Notes: generated by a model from the letters alone, not told the origin. A stretch of DNA of 64,000 nt from Psychroserpens sp041224425 (GCF_041224425.1 NZ_JBGFGL010000085.1:124001-188000); one strand, 5' to 3'. Counted from the first letter of the stretch, positions 8,060 through 17,251 are shown. Numbers and translations: made by a program.

Positions 8060-8811
8060 TTTTTCCCTTTGAAATAATAGGTGATGGAGCCTATCTGACT
8101 TTTTTTATTGGCATCAGAACTGAAAATGGCATTTTGGGCATATTCCAAGGCGTGATCAATCAAACATTGGTTATCTGATGATGAGGTGGAATTGATATAA
8201 GTGTCTGTCACCAATCCGTTGGCATCAACAGTAATGTTAACTACGATTTTCCCAGTGACTTCACATAAATATACAGGTGGCGGAAGCTTAACTTTTTTTC
8301 TATCTTTTAATGAAAATGAGACGCTGCTATTTCTGTTTGAATTCGTGTTTTCATTCTTTTTTGGCGAATGCATCGCTAAAATATCATTGGCCTTGTTGAA
8401 CGATTGACGCTCTTGTTCTTTTACAGCATAATTGCTAGAGCTATTGTAAGATGAATTTGAGGTTAAAACATTATTTTCAGACGTCTCAGATGATTCCTCT
8501 TGAGGTGTGTCTTCCCTTTCTGTGGTTTCCTCAAAATCATTGGAAGCCATAGACTTAAAATTCTTCATCATTTCCTTAAACTCTTCGTCTTCGTTAAAAG
8601 CTTCATTGGTTTCCGGACCTTGACCTTTTATAGCTTCAAGCTCTTCCTCTAGTGCTTTTAATTCTTCAGCAGTTTGAGGCTCAACTTCGTAATAGCTTTC
8701 GAATACAAACTCTGTTTGTTTCGTGATATGAAAACTAAACATAGCCAAAACAACCGTTCCCGAAATCAGGAAGGTGATGAGTAACGCCTTATGTTTATCA
8801 AGAAAGTTCAA
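8056..8811 (-). CDS. TonB-like energy-transducing protein
   Basis: A 251-residue protein with an N-terminal signal anchor (about residues 10-27), a long Glu/Ser/Asn-rich periplasmic linker (about 40-170), and a C-terminal TonB-like domain (about 175-251). The last begins with VYLCEVTGKIVVNITVDANGLV, close to the usual GxVxVxFxVxxxGxV pattern. It probably couples the ExbBD proton gradient to an outer-membrane receptor, but the ExbBD genes are not here. It is convergent with the thioredoxin-fold gene (4-bp overlap). Confidence 0.8.
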   Translation of the reverse strand: MNFLDKHKALLITFLISGTVVLAMFSFHITKQTEFVFESYYEVEPQTAEELKALEEELEAIKGQGPETNEAFNEDEEFKEMMKNFKSMASNDFEETTEREDTPQEESSETSENNVLTSNSSYNSSSNYAVKEQERQSFNKANDILAMHSPKKNENTNSNRNSSVSFSLKDRKKVKLPPPVYLCEVTGKIVVNITVDANGLVTDTYINSTSSSDNQCLIDHALEYAQNAIFSSDANKKSQIGSITYYFKGKN

Positions 8812-8898
8812 ATAGGTTAATTTAATTGTGTTTGGTACATTATATACGTTGAATATAGGGAATTTAGATCAAAAGCCAATAAAATGGCATAGTACAAG

Positions 8899-9588
8899 TT
8901 AAGACAACTCGCTTATGAAATCTTCAATAGATTGTGCATTGTCTACTTGAAAATCACCGATTTTAGTTCTGCGTAATGCGGAAAGATGCGCTCCAGAATT
9001 TAAGGCTTTTCCAAAATCGTGTGCTAAGGATCTGATGTAAGTACCTTTGCTGCAAACCACTCTAAAATCGAGATTGGTATCATCAATTTTAGTGATTTCA
9101 AATTCTGAAACACAAACCGTTCTGGTCTTGACTTCAACGTCTTCGCCAGCTCTAGCAAATTCATAGAGTCGCTTCCCATCTTTCTTAATGGCTGAAAACA
9201 CAGGTGGACGTTGTTCAATATCACCAATAAATAATTTGGTGGTGTCATGAATCAAGGATTCAGTAATATGATCTGTTGGAAAGGTTTGATCAATCTCGGT
9301 TTCCAAATCAAAAGAAGGTGTTGTGCTGCCTAAAGTAATCGTTCCAGTATATTCTTTGTCTTGGCCTTGATAGGTATTGATTTGCTTGGTCATTTTTCCT
9401 GTGCAAATCACCAACAAGCCTGAAGCTAAAGGATCTAAAGTTCCAGCATGACCGACTTTTATTTTTTTAATATTGAAGGTCTTTCGAATTTTCCAACGCA
9501 ATTTGTTGACGACTTGAAAGGACGTCCAATGCAAAGGCTTATCGATAAGTAAAACCTGTCCAGATTTAAAGTCTTCTGCAGTTCTCAT
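8899..9588 (-). CDS. truB: tRNA pseudouridine(55) synthase TruB
   Basis: TruB makes pseudouridine 55 in the T loop of tRNAs. The catalytic motif KVGHAGTLDPLASGLLVICTG contains the nucleophilic Asp (near residue 52). KEYTGTITLG, RPPVFSAIKKDGKRLYE and GTYIRSLAHDFG are the further family blocks. The 229-residue length is the short Bacteroidota form without a PUA domain. It follows uppP with a gap of 1 bp, as commonly seen in this phylum. Confidence 0.97.
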   Translation of the reverse strand: MRTAEDFKSGQVLLIDKPLHWTSFQVVNKLRWKIRKTFNIKKIKVGHAGTLDPLASGLLVICTGKMTKQINTYQGQDKEYTGTITLGSTTPSFDLETEIDQTFPTDHITESLIHDTTKLFIGDIEQRPPVFSAIKKDGKRLYEFARAGEDVEVKTRTVCVSEFEITKIDDTNLDFRVVCSKGTYIRSLAHDFGKALNSGAHLSALRRTKIGDFQVDNAQSIEDFISELS

Positions 9589-9589
9589 A

Positions 9590-10384
9590 TTATTGTGTAG
9601 ACGCTATGGCAATGGCTATTAATCCGACAATCAAGCAATAGATTGAAAAGTAAATCAGTTTACTATTCTTCACCAATTTAATCATCCATGTGCAAGCCAA
9701 TAAACCAGACACAAAGGCAGCTACAAATCCGATGCTTAAGCTTGTAAAATTAGAGCTGTCATAAGTCAGTTCACCACCAAGAATGTCTTTGGCAATTTTT
9801 CCGAAGATTAGAGGAACCACCATTAAAAATGAAAATCGAGCGGCTTTGGTTTTATCATTTCCGAGTAAAACAGAGGTTGAAATCGTCGCACCAGATCTTG
9901 AAATTCCAGGAAGCATCGCAATAGCTTGTGAAAAGCCAATCACAAGTGCATTTTTGAAAGAGATATTTTTTGAGGTGTCTTTAGCCTTATCGGCTAGATA
10001 TAGGAGCAAAGCTGTAATAATAAGCATAAAACCTACGAACTTGATATTGCCACCAAACAATTCCGATAATTCACTTTCATAGGTATAGCCAATGATAGCT
10101 GCTGGTAACATGGAAACCACAATTTTTGATACAAATTGAAGGTCCTCATTCCATTTAAATTGAAAAACACCTTTAATGATAGCCCAAACATCTTTTCTAA
10201 ACACCACAATAGTGCTTAATGCCGTTGCAAAATGAAGTACAACAGTAAAGAGCAAGCTTTCCTCAGGAATAGATTCGTCACCAAGGATGGCTTTGCCCAA
10301 TTCGAGATGACCACTTGAAGAAACAGGTAAAAACTCTGTGAGTCCCTGAATAATTCCTAGAATAATTGAATCTATGATATCCAT
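9590..10384 (-). CDS. uppP: Undecaprenyl-diphosphate phosphatase
   Basis: An integral membrane enzyme that recycles the undecaprenyl carrier of peptidoglycan synthesis. Signature motifs are GLTEFLPVSSSGHL (near residue 16) and PGISRSGATIS (near 160), which hold the catalytic Glu, Ser and Arg. Several hydrophobic helices follow. I place the start at the ATG at 10384 (MDIIDSIILG), giving 264 residues; a longer reading frame begins 36 bp upstream but adds a sequence foreign to the family. It lies between DUF3098 and truB. Confidence 0.96.
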   Translation of the reverse strand: MDIIDSIILGIIQGLTEFLPVSSSGHLELGKAILGDESIPEESLLFTVVLHFATALSTIVVFRKDVWAIIKGVFQFKWNEDLQFVSKIVVSMLPAAIIGYTYESELSELFGGNIKFVGFMLIITALLLYLADKAKDTSKNISFKNALVIGFSQAIAMLPGISRSGATISTSVLLGNDKTKAARFSFLMVVPLIFGKIAKDILGGELTYDSSNFTSLSIGFVAAFVSGLLACTWMIKLVKNSKLIYFSIYCLIVGLIAIAIASTQ

Positions 10385-10446
10385 GCGGACAAATATCAAG
10401 TAACAGGAATCAAATTCCAAATATGGAATAGAAAATTATAAGGGAA

Positions 10447-10704
10447 TTATTTTTCCTTATTAGGATTCAATAAGATGGCATACACCTGAATGCCAAAGCC
10501 AATCAAGACCAAAGTTGGCGCTAATCGGATACGTCTCCAACTAAAAATAGAAGGATCAAAAACATTAGGATCGTCGCTTCCACCTCCAGACATTAAGATA
10601 AAACCAAGTGCAATGCAAATGAGTCCAATAAGCATAAACTTATAGTTCTTTTTTCCGAAGATAAATTCGTCTTTTGTAGCTTCCTTTCGTTTTTGTTCTC
10701 CCAT
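10447..10704 (-). CDS. DUF3098 family membrane protein
   Basis: An 85-residue protein with two transmembrane helices (about 24-40 and 61-78) separated by a short loop with SGGGSDDPNVF. The block KKNYKFMLIGLICIALGFILM is typical of DUF3098. The gene lies between ftsX and uppP, a neighbourhood conserved in Bacteroidota. A link to cell-envelope or division work is an inference from this neighbourhood only. Confidence 0.85.
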   Translation of the reverse strand: MGEQKRKEATKDEFIFGKKNYKFMLIGLICIALGFILMSGGGSDDPNVFDPSIFSWRRIRLAPTLVLIGFGIQVYAILLNPNKEK

Positions 10705-10710
10705 AACGGA

Positions 10711-11043
10711 TTAAAATTCAGTGTAAATAATCTCTTCATCAATTACCATTTGAGCGATGTGTTCTGATGTGCCAAACAATAATTTCGGTAGATGCAAAGT
10801 AACAGTTTTATTTAAAACTTTTGCGTTAAGGGAATCTAAATTTAAACCTTGTTCCAATCCGCGATTGATATAATAGTAATCACTTCCATTGTCATGAAAG
10901 ACAATATCGTATGACGACCCTTCAGAAATTCTTGTGATTTTGACATCAATAATTTCACACTCTTCGGGCTTCGGATTGTTGATCACGCAAGAAATTAAAC
11001 TTAGAAATAAACAAAATAGGACAAGATAAAAGAACTTCTTCAT
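10711..11043 (-). CDS. Small hypothetical lipoprotein
   Basis: A 110-residue protein with a signal peptide ending in LSLISC, a fair lipobox (Cys19). The mature part is predicted beta-rich and no domain was recognised. It is inserted between DUF3098 (6-bp gap) and ftsX (58-bp gap) in an otherwise standard cluster, so it may be an accessory member of this transcript. Confidence 0.65.
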   Translation of the reverse strand: MKKFFYLVLFCLFLSLISCVINNPKPEECEIIDVKITRISEGSSYDIVFHDNGSDYYYINRGLEQGLNLDSLNAKVLNKTVTLHLPKLLFGTSEHIAQMVIDEEIIYTEF

Positions 11044-11101
11044 TATGATTTAAGAGATTGGTTATAAGGTTTGTAACGAAAAAAGTAAGTCATTATTGCA
11101 G

Positions 11102-11980
11102 CTAATAGTATAGCTGATCCGTTTTCAGATTCAAGAATCGTTGTGTTGCAATAAATGTGCTTATCCACGTGATGATGACGCCAAGTAAGAAGATCCCAAC
11201 AAATAAAGCGACGATGAGCACAGGTTTTTGTAGAAGCTCCAATTCAGGAAACATGTTATTCATATAGTAAAGAACAACTGCAACACCAATTAAAGCCACA
11301 ATAGCACCAATAATTCCTAACTGAACACTTTTGAACACGAAAGGACGCCTGATAAAGGTTTTGGTAGCCCCAACCATTTGCATGGTTTTGATGATAAAAC
11401 GCTTCGAATAGACTGCTAGTCTGATGGAACTGTTAATCAATAGTACAGCAATTAAGGTGAATATAGCGCTTAAAAGCAGTACCCAAAAGGTGATTTTCTT
11501 AACGTTGTTATTCATTAATTCTACCAAGTCATTATCATAAGTGATGTCTTCAATGAATTTTTTATTGGCGAGTTCTTCACTAATGCCATCTAAGGTTTCG
11601 TTGGTTACGTAATCGGCTTTCAGATAAACGTCAATGGAATTTTGTAACGGATTATAACCTACAAAATCCATAAAATCCTCTCCAGTTTCAGCTTTCATCT
11701 GTTCGGCAGCTTGTTCCTTTGAGACATATTCTGTGCTTTTGGTATAGTCTGCCATAGCCAAGGTATTTTGTAACTGGTCGACTTCAACTTGTTTTGCTGA
11801 ATCACTCAAATAAATGGTTACGACTACCTGTTCCCTAAAGTGATCAGCAACTTTTTTGGCGTTCAAAACCAATAATCCTAAACAACCTAACAAGAATAGA
11901 ACTAAGGCAATACTGATAACGACTGAAAAGTAAGAGGTGATTAATTTTCGTTTTTGATATCTGTCAAAAGAGGAACTCAT
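11102..11980 (-). CDS. ftsX: Cell-division permease-like protein FtsX
   Basis: FtsX works with the ATPase FtsE to activate peptidoglycan hydrolases at the septum. The 292-residue protein has the expected plan: a cytoplasmic tail, TM1 (about 16-37), an extracytoplasmic loop (about 40-165), then three further helices ending near residue 285. Family markers include VVTIYLSDSAK, YVSKEQAAEQMKAE and MQMVGATKTFIRRPF. ftsE is not adjacent in this window. Its start region is followed upstream by the leuS promoter on the other strand. Confidence 0.95.
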   Translation of the reverse strand: MSSSFDRYQKRKLITSYFSVVISIALVLFLLGCLGLLVLNAKKVADHFREQVVVTIYLSDSAKQVEVDQLQNTLAMADYTKSTEYVSKEQAAEQMKAETGEDFMDFVGYNPLQNSIDVYLKADYVTNETLDGISEELANKKFIEDITYDNDLVELMNNNVKKITFWVLLLSAIFTLIAVLLINSSIRLAVYSKRFIIKTMQMVGATKTFIRRPFVFKSVQLGIIGAIVALIGVAVVLYYMNNMFPELELLQKPVLIVALFVGIFLLGVIITWISTFIATQRFLNLKTDQLYY

Positions 11981-12070
11981 ATAATAGCATTGATTGGTGT
12001 AAAAATATAAAAGAATTCTGTTTGTATAATGTTTACAACGCTTAAACTTTTAATTGTGTTGTAATACCGT

Positions 12071-12078
12071 TAAATTTG
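12071..12078 (+). promoter_or_regulatory. Promoter -7 element upstream of leuS
   Basis: TAAATTTG fits TAnnTTTG. The start of leuS is about 120 bp downstream, so the leader contains the inverted repeat at 12101-12174. Confidence 0.5.
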
Positions 12079-12100
12079 CGCAGAAATCAAAGTATACTTC

Positions 12101-12174
12101 TGTCACATCGAGCGCAGTCGAGATGGAATTTAAAGTTAGATTTTAAAGATTTCTCGACTGCGTTCGAAATGACA
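12101..12174. repeat. Inverted-repeat element in the leuS leader
   Basis: Two 23-bp arms (12101-12123 and 12152-12174) form an imperfect inverted repeat around a 28-bp AT-rich centre. The left arm contains CGAGCGCAGTCGAGA and the right arm TCTCGACTGCGTTCG. Outer ends are TGTCA and ATGACA. This is the paired form of a palindromic repeat common in flavobacterial intergenic DNA. In RNA it would fold into one long hairpin ahead of leuS. Confidence 0.8.
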
Positions 12175-12200
12175 TTGGTTTTAGTTTTTTAGATATAGGC

Positions 12201-15200
12201 ATGAAATACAACTTCAACGATATAGAGAAAAAGTGGCAAAACTATTGGTCTAAGCATCAAACCTTCAAAGCGGAAAATAATTCTGATAAACCAAAGTACT
12301 ATGTTTTAGACATGTTCCCATATCCAAGTGGAGCAGGTTTGCATGTTGGGCATCCACTAGGCTATATCGCTAGCGATATTTATGCACGTTACAAACGACA
12401 CAAAGGCTTTAATGTGTTGCATCCTCAAGGCTATGATAGTTTTGGATTGCCTGCAGAACAATATGCCATTCAAACAGGTCAGCATCCTGCAATTACTACG
12501 GAAACCAATATCAAAACCTATCGTCGCCAGTTGGATCAAATCGGATTTTCTTTCGATTGGAGTCGGGAAGTGCGAACCAGTAATCCGGAATATTACAAAT
12601 GGACGCAATGGATTTTCATTCAGTTGTTTGAATCTTATTATTGCAAGGATTCCAATCAGGCGCGACCGATTTCAGAATTGATTTCTGTGTTTGAAGCGGA
12701 AGGGAATTCCAGAATCAATGCGGCTTGTGATGATGATGTTGCACCATTTTCTGCGGAAGATTGGAAAGCGATGTCCTCTGAACAACAACAAGAAACCTTA
12801 CTTAAATATAGACTGACCTATTTGGCTGAAACAGAAGTAAATTGGTGTCCTGCCCTTGGAACCGTTTTGGCCAACGACGAGATCGTCAATGGTGTGTCTG
12901 AACGTGGTGGACATCCAGTGGTTCGAAAGAAAATGACCCAATGGAGTATGCGTATTTCGGCCTATGCAGAACGTTTGTTACAAGGTTTGGAAACTATTGA
13001 TTGGACCGATTCCCTGAAGGAAAGTCAACGCAATTGGATTGGTAAATCGGTTGGTGCTTCCGTGACTTTTAATGTGATGTCTAGTGAGATGCTGAAACAA
13101 GTTCAGCATGACGAAAGTGAACGTCATTCCGAAATTGATTCGGAATCTCATCATACGATTGAAGTCTTTACAACGCGTCCTGATACCATTTTTGGTGTGT
13201 CCTTTATGACTTTAGCGCCAGAACACGACTTGGTGTTAGAAATCACAACAGCAGAACAAAAAGCTGAGGTAGAAGCTTATATTGAAGCGACTGCGAAGCG
13301 CAGTGAACGTGATCGTATGGCAGATGTCAAAACCATTTCGGGTGCTTTTACAGGAGCTTATGCCGAACATCCTTTTACAAAAGAACCGATTCCGATTTGG
13401 ATTGGCGATTATGTGTTGGCCGGCTACGGAACAGGTGCTGTGATGTCTGTGCCTTGTGGTGACCAACGCGATTACGATTTTGCCAAGCATTTCAATATTC
13501 CGATTCCAAATATTTTTGAAGGTGTCGATATTTCCGAAGAAGCTTTTGCCGATAAAGACAATACGATTATTGCCAATAGTGATTTCCTTAACGGAATGAA
13601 CTATAAGAAAGCTACTAAACGTGCCATTTACGAATTGGAACAAATTGGCCAAGGTCAAGGCAAAACCAATTACAGATTGCGTGATGCTGTATTTTCTCGC
13701 CAACGGTATTGGGGCGAGCCATTTCCTGTGTATTATGTTAATGGTATGCCACAAATGATCGATGTAAAGCATTTACCACTGACACTACCTGAAGTCGAAA
13801 AATATCTGCCTACTGAAGAAGGCGAGCCACCTTTAGGTCGTGCCGATGTTTGGGCATGGGACGCGAAACAGAATAAAGTTGTTTCGAATGCGATGCTGAA
13901 ACAAGTTCAGCATGACGAAAGCGAACGTCATTCCGCACTTGATGCGGAATCTCACAAAGACAATAGTGTATATCCTTTAGAACTTAACACCATGCCTGGT
14001 TGGGCTGGAAGCTCTTGGTACTTTTTAAGATATATGGAAGAAGCTGCTCAAAGAGGAGAGGCTTTTGCCACGGAAGACGCGTTGAAGTATTGGCAAAATG
14101 TGGACTTATATATAGGTGGAAGCGAACATGCCACAGGCCATTTGCTCTATGCACGTTTTTGGGTGAAGTTTTTAAAAGATCGCGGGTTTGTTACTGTTGA
14201 GGAACCGTTTAAAAAACTCATCAACCAAGGGATGATTTTGGGAACGAGTGCTTTTGTGTATAGTTTAATGCACTCTTTTACAGTTAAAACAATTTCCAGT
14301 AATTATGGAATAGATGAATTAAAATTTCCAAATGTTTTTATTCCTAAAGCAAGTTATGATAGTTTTAATAAAGGCGAATTTGATACATCTTTGAAATTAG
14401 GATTGGACATAATAAAAAAAGAATTTGAAAGAAAAGGGTTTGAAGTCGAGGTAAATTGGGATAAAGTTTCCTTAAACCCAATACATACAGACGTTTCTTT
14501 TGTCAATGCATCAGATGAATTGGATATCGAAGCCTTTAAAAACTGGCGACCAGAATTCAAAGATGCTGAATTTGTGTTAGAAGAAGGAGTTTACAAAGTC
14601 GGTCGCGAAGTCGAAAAAATGTCCAAGTCCAAATACAACGTCGTCAATCCAGATCAAATTTGCGAGCAGTATGGAGCCGATAGTCTACGACTATACGAAA
14701 TGTTTCTTGGTCCGTTAGAACAAGCCAAACCTTGGAATACTGCTGGAATTACGGGTGTTCATGGGTTCTTGAAAAAACTTTGGAAGTTGTATGTGGACGA
14801 TAATGGTTTAAAAGTCAATGATGCTGAGGCAACAAAAGATAACTTAAAAACGCTTCATAAAACCATCAAAAAAGTAGAGGAAGACATCGAGAATTTCTCT
14901 TTCAATACCTCTGTATCGACTTTTATGATTGCCGTTAACGAATTGACCGATCAGAAGTGTACCAGCAAGGCTATTCTTGAACCACTATTGATTCTGATTT
15001 CTCCCTATGCACCTCATATTGCTGAGGAATTGTGGGAACGTTTAGGGCATTCAGCATCAATTTCAACAGCTGCGTTTCCAGTTTTTGAGGCAAAACATTT
15101 AGTTGAGAGCAGTAAGAACTATCCGATTTCCTTTAATGGAAAAATGCGATTTACTTTAGAACTACCATTGGATATGAGTAAAGAAGATATTGAAAAGGCA

Positions 15201-15296
15201 GTCATGGCTCATGAAAAAACCATTGCGCAATTGGAGGGCAGAACACCAAAACGTGTCATTGTCGTGCCAGGTAAAATTGTCAATATTGTAGGTTGA
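12201..15296 (+). CDS. leuS: Leucyl-tRNA synthetase with in-frame repeat insertions
   Basis: Charges tRNA-Leu. Class I signatures are present: GLHVGHPLGYIASD (HIGH motif, about residue 48) and KMSKS (806-810). The CP1 editing domain begins near FTTRPDTIFGVSF (about 325). The protein, 1031 residues, is longer than the usual bacterial enzyme for three visible reasons: two palindromic repeats translated in frame (about residues 296-317 and 564-585, both giving MLKQVQHDESERHS...), and an extra lysine-rich stretch (about 688-763) between the conserved GTSAFVY and HTDVSFVNASDELDIEAFK. All catalytic blocks stay in frame, so the gene should be functional. Confidence 0.97.
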   Translation: MKYNFNDIEKKWQNYWSKHQTFKAENNSDKPKYYVLDMFPYPSGAGLHVGHPLGYIASDIYARYKRHKGFNVLHPQGYDSFGLPAEQYAIQTGQHPAITTETNIKTYRRQLDQIGFSFDWSREVRTSNPEYYKWTQWIFIQLFESYYCKDSNQARPISELISVFEAEGNSRINAACDDDVAPFSAEDWKAMSSEQQQETLLKYRLTYLAETEVNWCPALGTVLANDEIVNGVSERGGHPVVRKKMTQWSMRISAYAERLLQGLETIDWTDSLKESQRNWIGKSVGASVTFNVMSSEMLKQVQHDESERHSEIDSESHHTIEVFTTRPDTIFGVSFMTLAPEHDLVLEITTAEQKAEVEAYIEATAKRSERDRMADVKTISGAFTGAYAEHPFTKEPIPIWIGDYVLAGYGTGAVMSVPCGDQRDYDFAKHFNIPIPNIFEGVDISEEAFADKDNTIIANSDFLNGMNYKKATKRAIYELEQIGQGQGKTNYRLRDAVFSRQRYWGEPFPVYYVNGMPQMIDVKHLPLTLPEVEKYLPTEEGEPPLGRADVWAWDAKQNKVVSNAMLKQVQHDESERHSALDAESHKDNSVYPLELNTMPGWAGSSWYFLRYMEEAAQRGEAFATEDALKYWQNVDLYIGGSEHATGHLLYARFWVKFLKDRGFVTVEEPFKKLINQGMILGTSAFVYSLMHSFTVKTISSNYGIDELKFPNVFIPKASYDSFNKGEFDTSLKLGLDIIKKEFERKGFEVEVNWDKVSLNPIHTDVSFVNASDELDIEAFKNWRPEFKDAEFVLEEGVYKVGREVEKMSKSKYNVVNPDQICEQYGADSLRLYEMFLGPLEQAKPWNTAGITGVHGFLKKLWKLYVDDNGLKVNDAEATKDNLKTLHKTIKKVEEDIENFSFNTSVSTFMIAVNELTDQKCTSKAILEPLLILISPYAPHIAEELWERLGHSASISTAAFPVFEAKHLVESSKNYPISFNGKMRFTLELPLDMSKEDIEKAVMAHEKTIAQLEGRTPKRVIVVPGKIVNIVG
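13087..13149 (+). repeat. Palindromic repeat inside leuS, copy 1
   Basis: Two head-to-head units: stem 13089-13096 with 13102-13109, and stem 13126-13133 with 13139-13146. Ends GAT...ATGACG and CGTCAT...ATCTC mirror each other. It is translated in frame as MLKQVQHDESERHSEIDSES, near the start of the editing domain. Confidence 0.85.
13892..13953 (+). repeat. Palindromic repeat inside leuS, copy 2
   Basis: The same two-unit arrangement as copy 1, with an identical first unit and a second unit differing in the stem (TTCCGCACTTGATGCGGAA). The compensated stem changes keep the hairpin. It is translated in frame as MLKQVQHDESERHSALDAES, in a loop before the conserved LELNTMPGWAGSSWY. Confidence 0.85.
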
Positions 15297-15298
15297 TC

Positions 15299-15661
15299 AT
15301 GAAATGGTCTCAGTTAAAGCGTCCATATAAACTAGGATTATTTATTGTAATAACCCTAGTGGTAAGTGCGATTTTGCTCGAGCTTTTTGAAAAACGCTTT
15401 GACCAAACCGATTGGGCAAACGAGCCTTTGCAACGTTATGAAATGGTAGATGATTTGATTGAATCCCAATTACTTAAGGGTAAATCTAAATCTGAAGTTA
15501 TTTCAATTTTAGGAGAACCAAACTCCAAAGCACAGACTAAAGAAGATGTATTTTCGTATGATCTTGGCGACCCACCAAGTTTTTTTTCATCAAGGAAAGA
15601 GTTTCTTGTTGTTGTTTTTTTTAATCATAAGGTTGGTAAGGTTTCGCTAGCTTATGAGTAA
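15299..15661 (+). CDS. Membrane-anchored BamE-like hypothetical protein
   Basis: A 120-residue protein with an N-terminal helix (about 12-30) and a soluble domain. SKSEVISILGEPNSKAQTKEDVFSYDLG has the GxP turn typical of SmpA/BamE-like folds, and the C-terminus ends in a beta strand. The ATG at 15299 lies 2 bp after the leuS stop; a TTG overlapping leuS is a less likely start. It is probably co-transcribed with leuS. Function unproven. Confidence 0.65.
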   Translation: MKWSQLKRPYKLGLFIVITLVVSAILLELFEKRFDQTDWANEPLQRYEMVDDLIESQLLKGKSKSEVISILGEPNSKAQTKEDVFSYDLGDPPSFFSSRKEFLVVVFFNHKVGKVSLAYE

Positions 15662-15787
15662 TATCTATCCTTAATGTATTGGCATTATTGGATGTATAAC
15701 CTTAAAATTTTCTTAAAAACCAGAATTTTATAAAACCCTCACTACAAATACTTCGTAGGTAGTATAAACCATAAAAAATTTACAACA

Positions 15788-16996
15788 ATGAAGTATTTAA
15801 AACAACAAACTATTCTAATGATGTTTTTATCGTCTCTGTTCTTAATGAATTGTAGCACTGATGATGATGGGACCATAATGATTTCAACATTGGAATCAAA
15901 GACCTATGAATTGTCACAGCGTTCCAACTCTGGTGTTTCTGGATCAGCAACTATAGCCAGACGTAGCAATGGAAATGTATTAGTCACGCTAAACCTTACA
16001 GGAACACCACAAAACGGAATGCATCCATCTCATATCCATTTTAATACCGCTGCAGAGGGTGGTGCTATTGCTGTAACCTTAAACGATGTCGATGGTGCCA
16101 CAGGGATGAGTAAAACCGTAGTCAACCAAACAGATGATGGAACACCTTTAACGTATGAAGCCTTATTAGATTTTGATGGCTACATTAATGTCCATTTAAG
16201 TGCTCAAGATTTAGCAACTGTTGTGGCTCAAGGTGATATTGGTCAAAATGAACTCACAGGAATGTCAAAAGTGTATAGTTTAGGTGAAAGGGATGTAGCT
16301 GGAATCAGCGGTTCTGTTCTGTTTGAGGAACGCGTTAATGGTGAAGCTCAGGCCACTATCATGCTAGATGGAACACCAGATGGAGGGATGCATCCAGCAC
16401 ACATACACATGAATACAGCAGCTGAAGGCGGTGGAATTTTATACACATTCAATGCTGTTGATGGTACTACAGGTATGAGCCGTTCAAACATAGCTATGCT
16501 AGATGATAATTCTGCATTTGGCTATGACGATGTGTTGGCAGTTGATGGTTACGTCAATGTCCATTTAAGTATGAACGAATTAGGAACTATTGTGGCTCAA
16601 GGTGACATCGGTCAAAATGAACTTACGGGAGCATCAAGATCTTATGATTTGGGTGAAATTGATGTGCCTGGCATAAGTGGATCTGTAATATTCGAGGAAC
16701 GCGTTAATGGTGAAGCACAAGCAACAATTATGCTTGTTGGAACACCAGATGGAGGGATGCATCCAGCACACATACACATGAATTCTGCTGCTGAAGGAGG
16801 AGGTATTCTTTACACATTTAACGCAGTTAATGGTACTACTGGCATGAGTCGCTCCAACCTATCCATATTAAATGACGGAACTATGTTCGGTTACGATGAT
16901 GTGTTGGCTGTTGATGGTTATGTCAATGTCCACTTAAGTATGGCAGATTTAGCAACTTTAGTTGCTCAAGGTGATATAGGCTCTAATAGTTTATAA
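15788..16996 (+). CDS. Lipoprotein with three CHRD domains
   Basis: A 402-residue exported protein. The signal peptide ends in LFLMNC, a lipobox (Cys22). Three tandem units of about 115 residues follow (about 35-155, 160-278, 280-402). Each contains a GMHP(S/A)HIH motif, TAAEGG, a D(G)YxNVHLS strand and VAQGDIG. This is the CHRD domain, first named in chordin; its bacterial role is unknown. Units 2 and 3 are nearly identical in protein and DNA, which points to recent duplication. Followed by a terminator. Confidence 0.9.
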   Translation: MKYLKQQTILMMFLSSLFLMNCSTDDDGTIMISTLESKTYELSQRSNSGVSGSATIARRSNGNVLVTLNLTGTPQNGMHPSHIHFNTAAEGGAIAVTLNDVDGATGMSKTVVNQTDDGTPLTYEALLDFDGYINVHLSAQDLATVVAQGDIGQNELTGMSKVYSLGERDVAGISGSVLFEERVNGEAQATIMLDGTPDGGMHPAHIHMNTAAEGGGILYTFNAVDGTTGMSRSNIAMLDDNSAFGYDDVLAVDGYVNVHLSMNELGTIVAQGDIGQNELTGASRSYDLGEIDVPGISGSVIFEERVNGEAQATIMLVGTPDGGMHPAHIHMNSAAEGGGILYTFNAVNGTTGMSRSNLSILNDGTMFGYDDVLAVDGYVNVHLSMADLATLVAQGDIGSNSL

Positions 16997-17018
16997 TATA
17001 TTATAAAACATACGGAAT

Positions 17019-17048
17019 AAAGCTGTCATTATTTGGCAGCTTTTTTAT
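17019..17048 (+). terminator. Intrinsic terminator after the CHRD gene
   Basis: A 10-bp stem (17019-17028 with 17034-17043, one wobble) and a T run. Confidence 0.85.
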
Positions 17049-17251
17049 TAATAAAAAAATAGGTTTTTCGGTTTAATCCTAAAAATAACCATCTTTTATA
17101 GAAGCATGTCTTCAGCTTGGTTTTGTGTAATTCGCAATTTGAATTTCGAAATTTGAGAATTCCATAAAAATTTTCAAGTCCTTAAAAATCATAGGTTTTG
17201 GAATGATTTTTCATTGTATTTTTCTTTCGCTAACCTAAAAAAACAACTGTT

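Noticed and set aside
13236..13772. A 178-residue frame on the minus strand inside leuS
   Set aside because: It lies wholly opposite well-conserved LeuRS coding sequence and has no recognisable domain.
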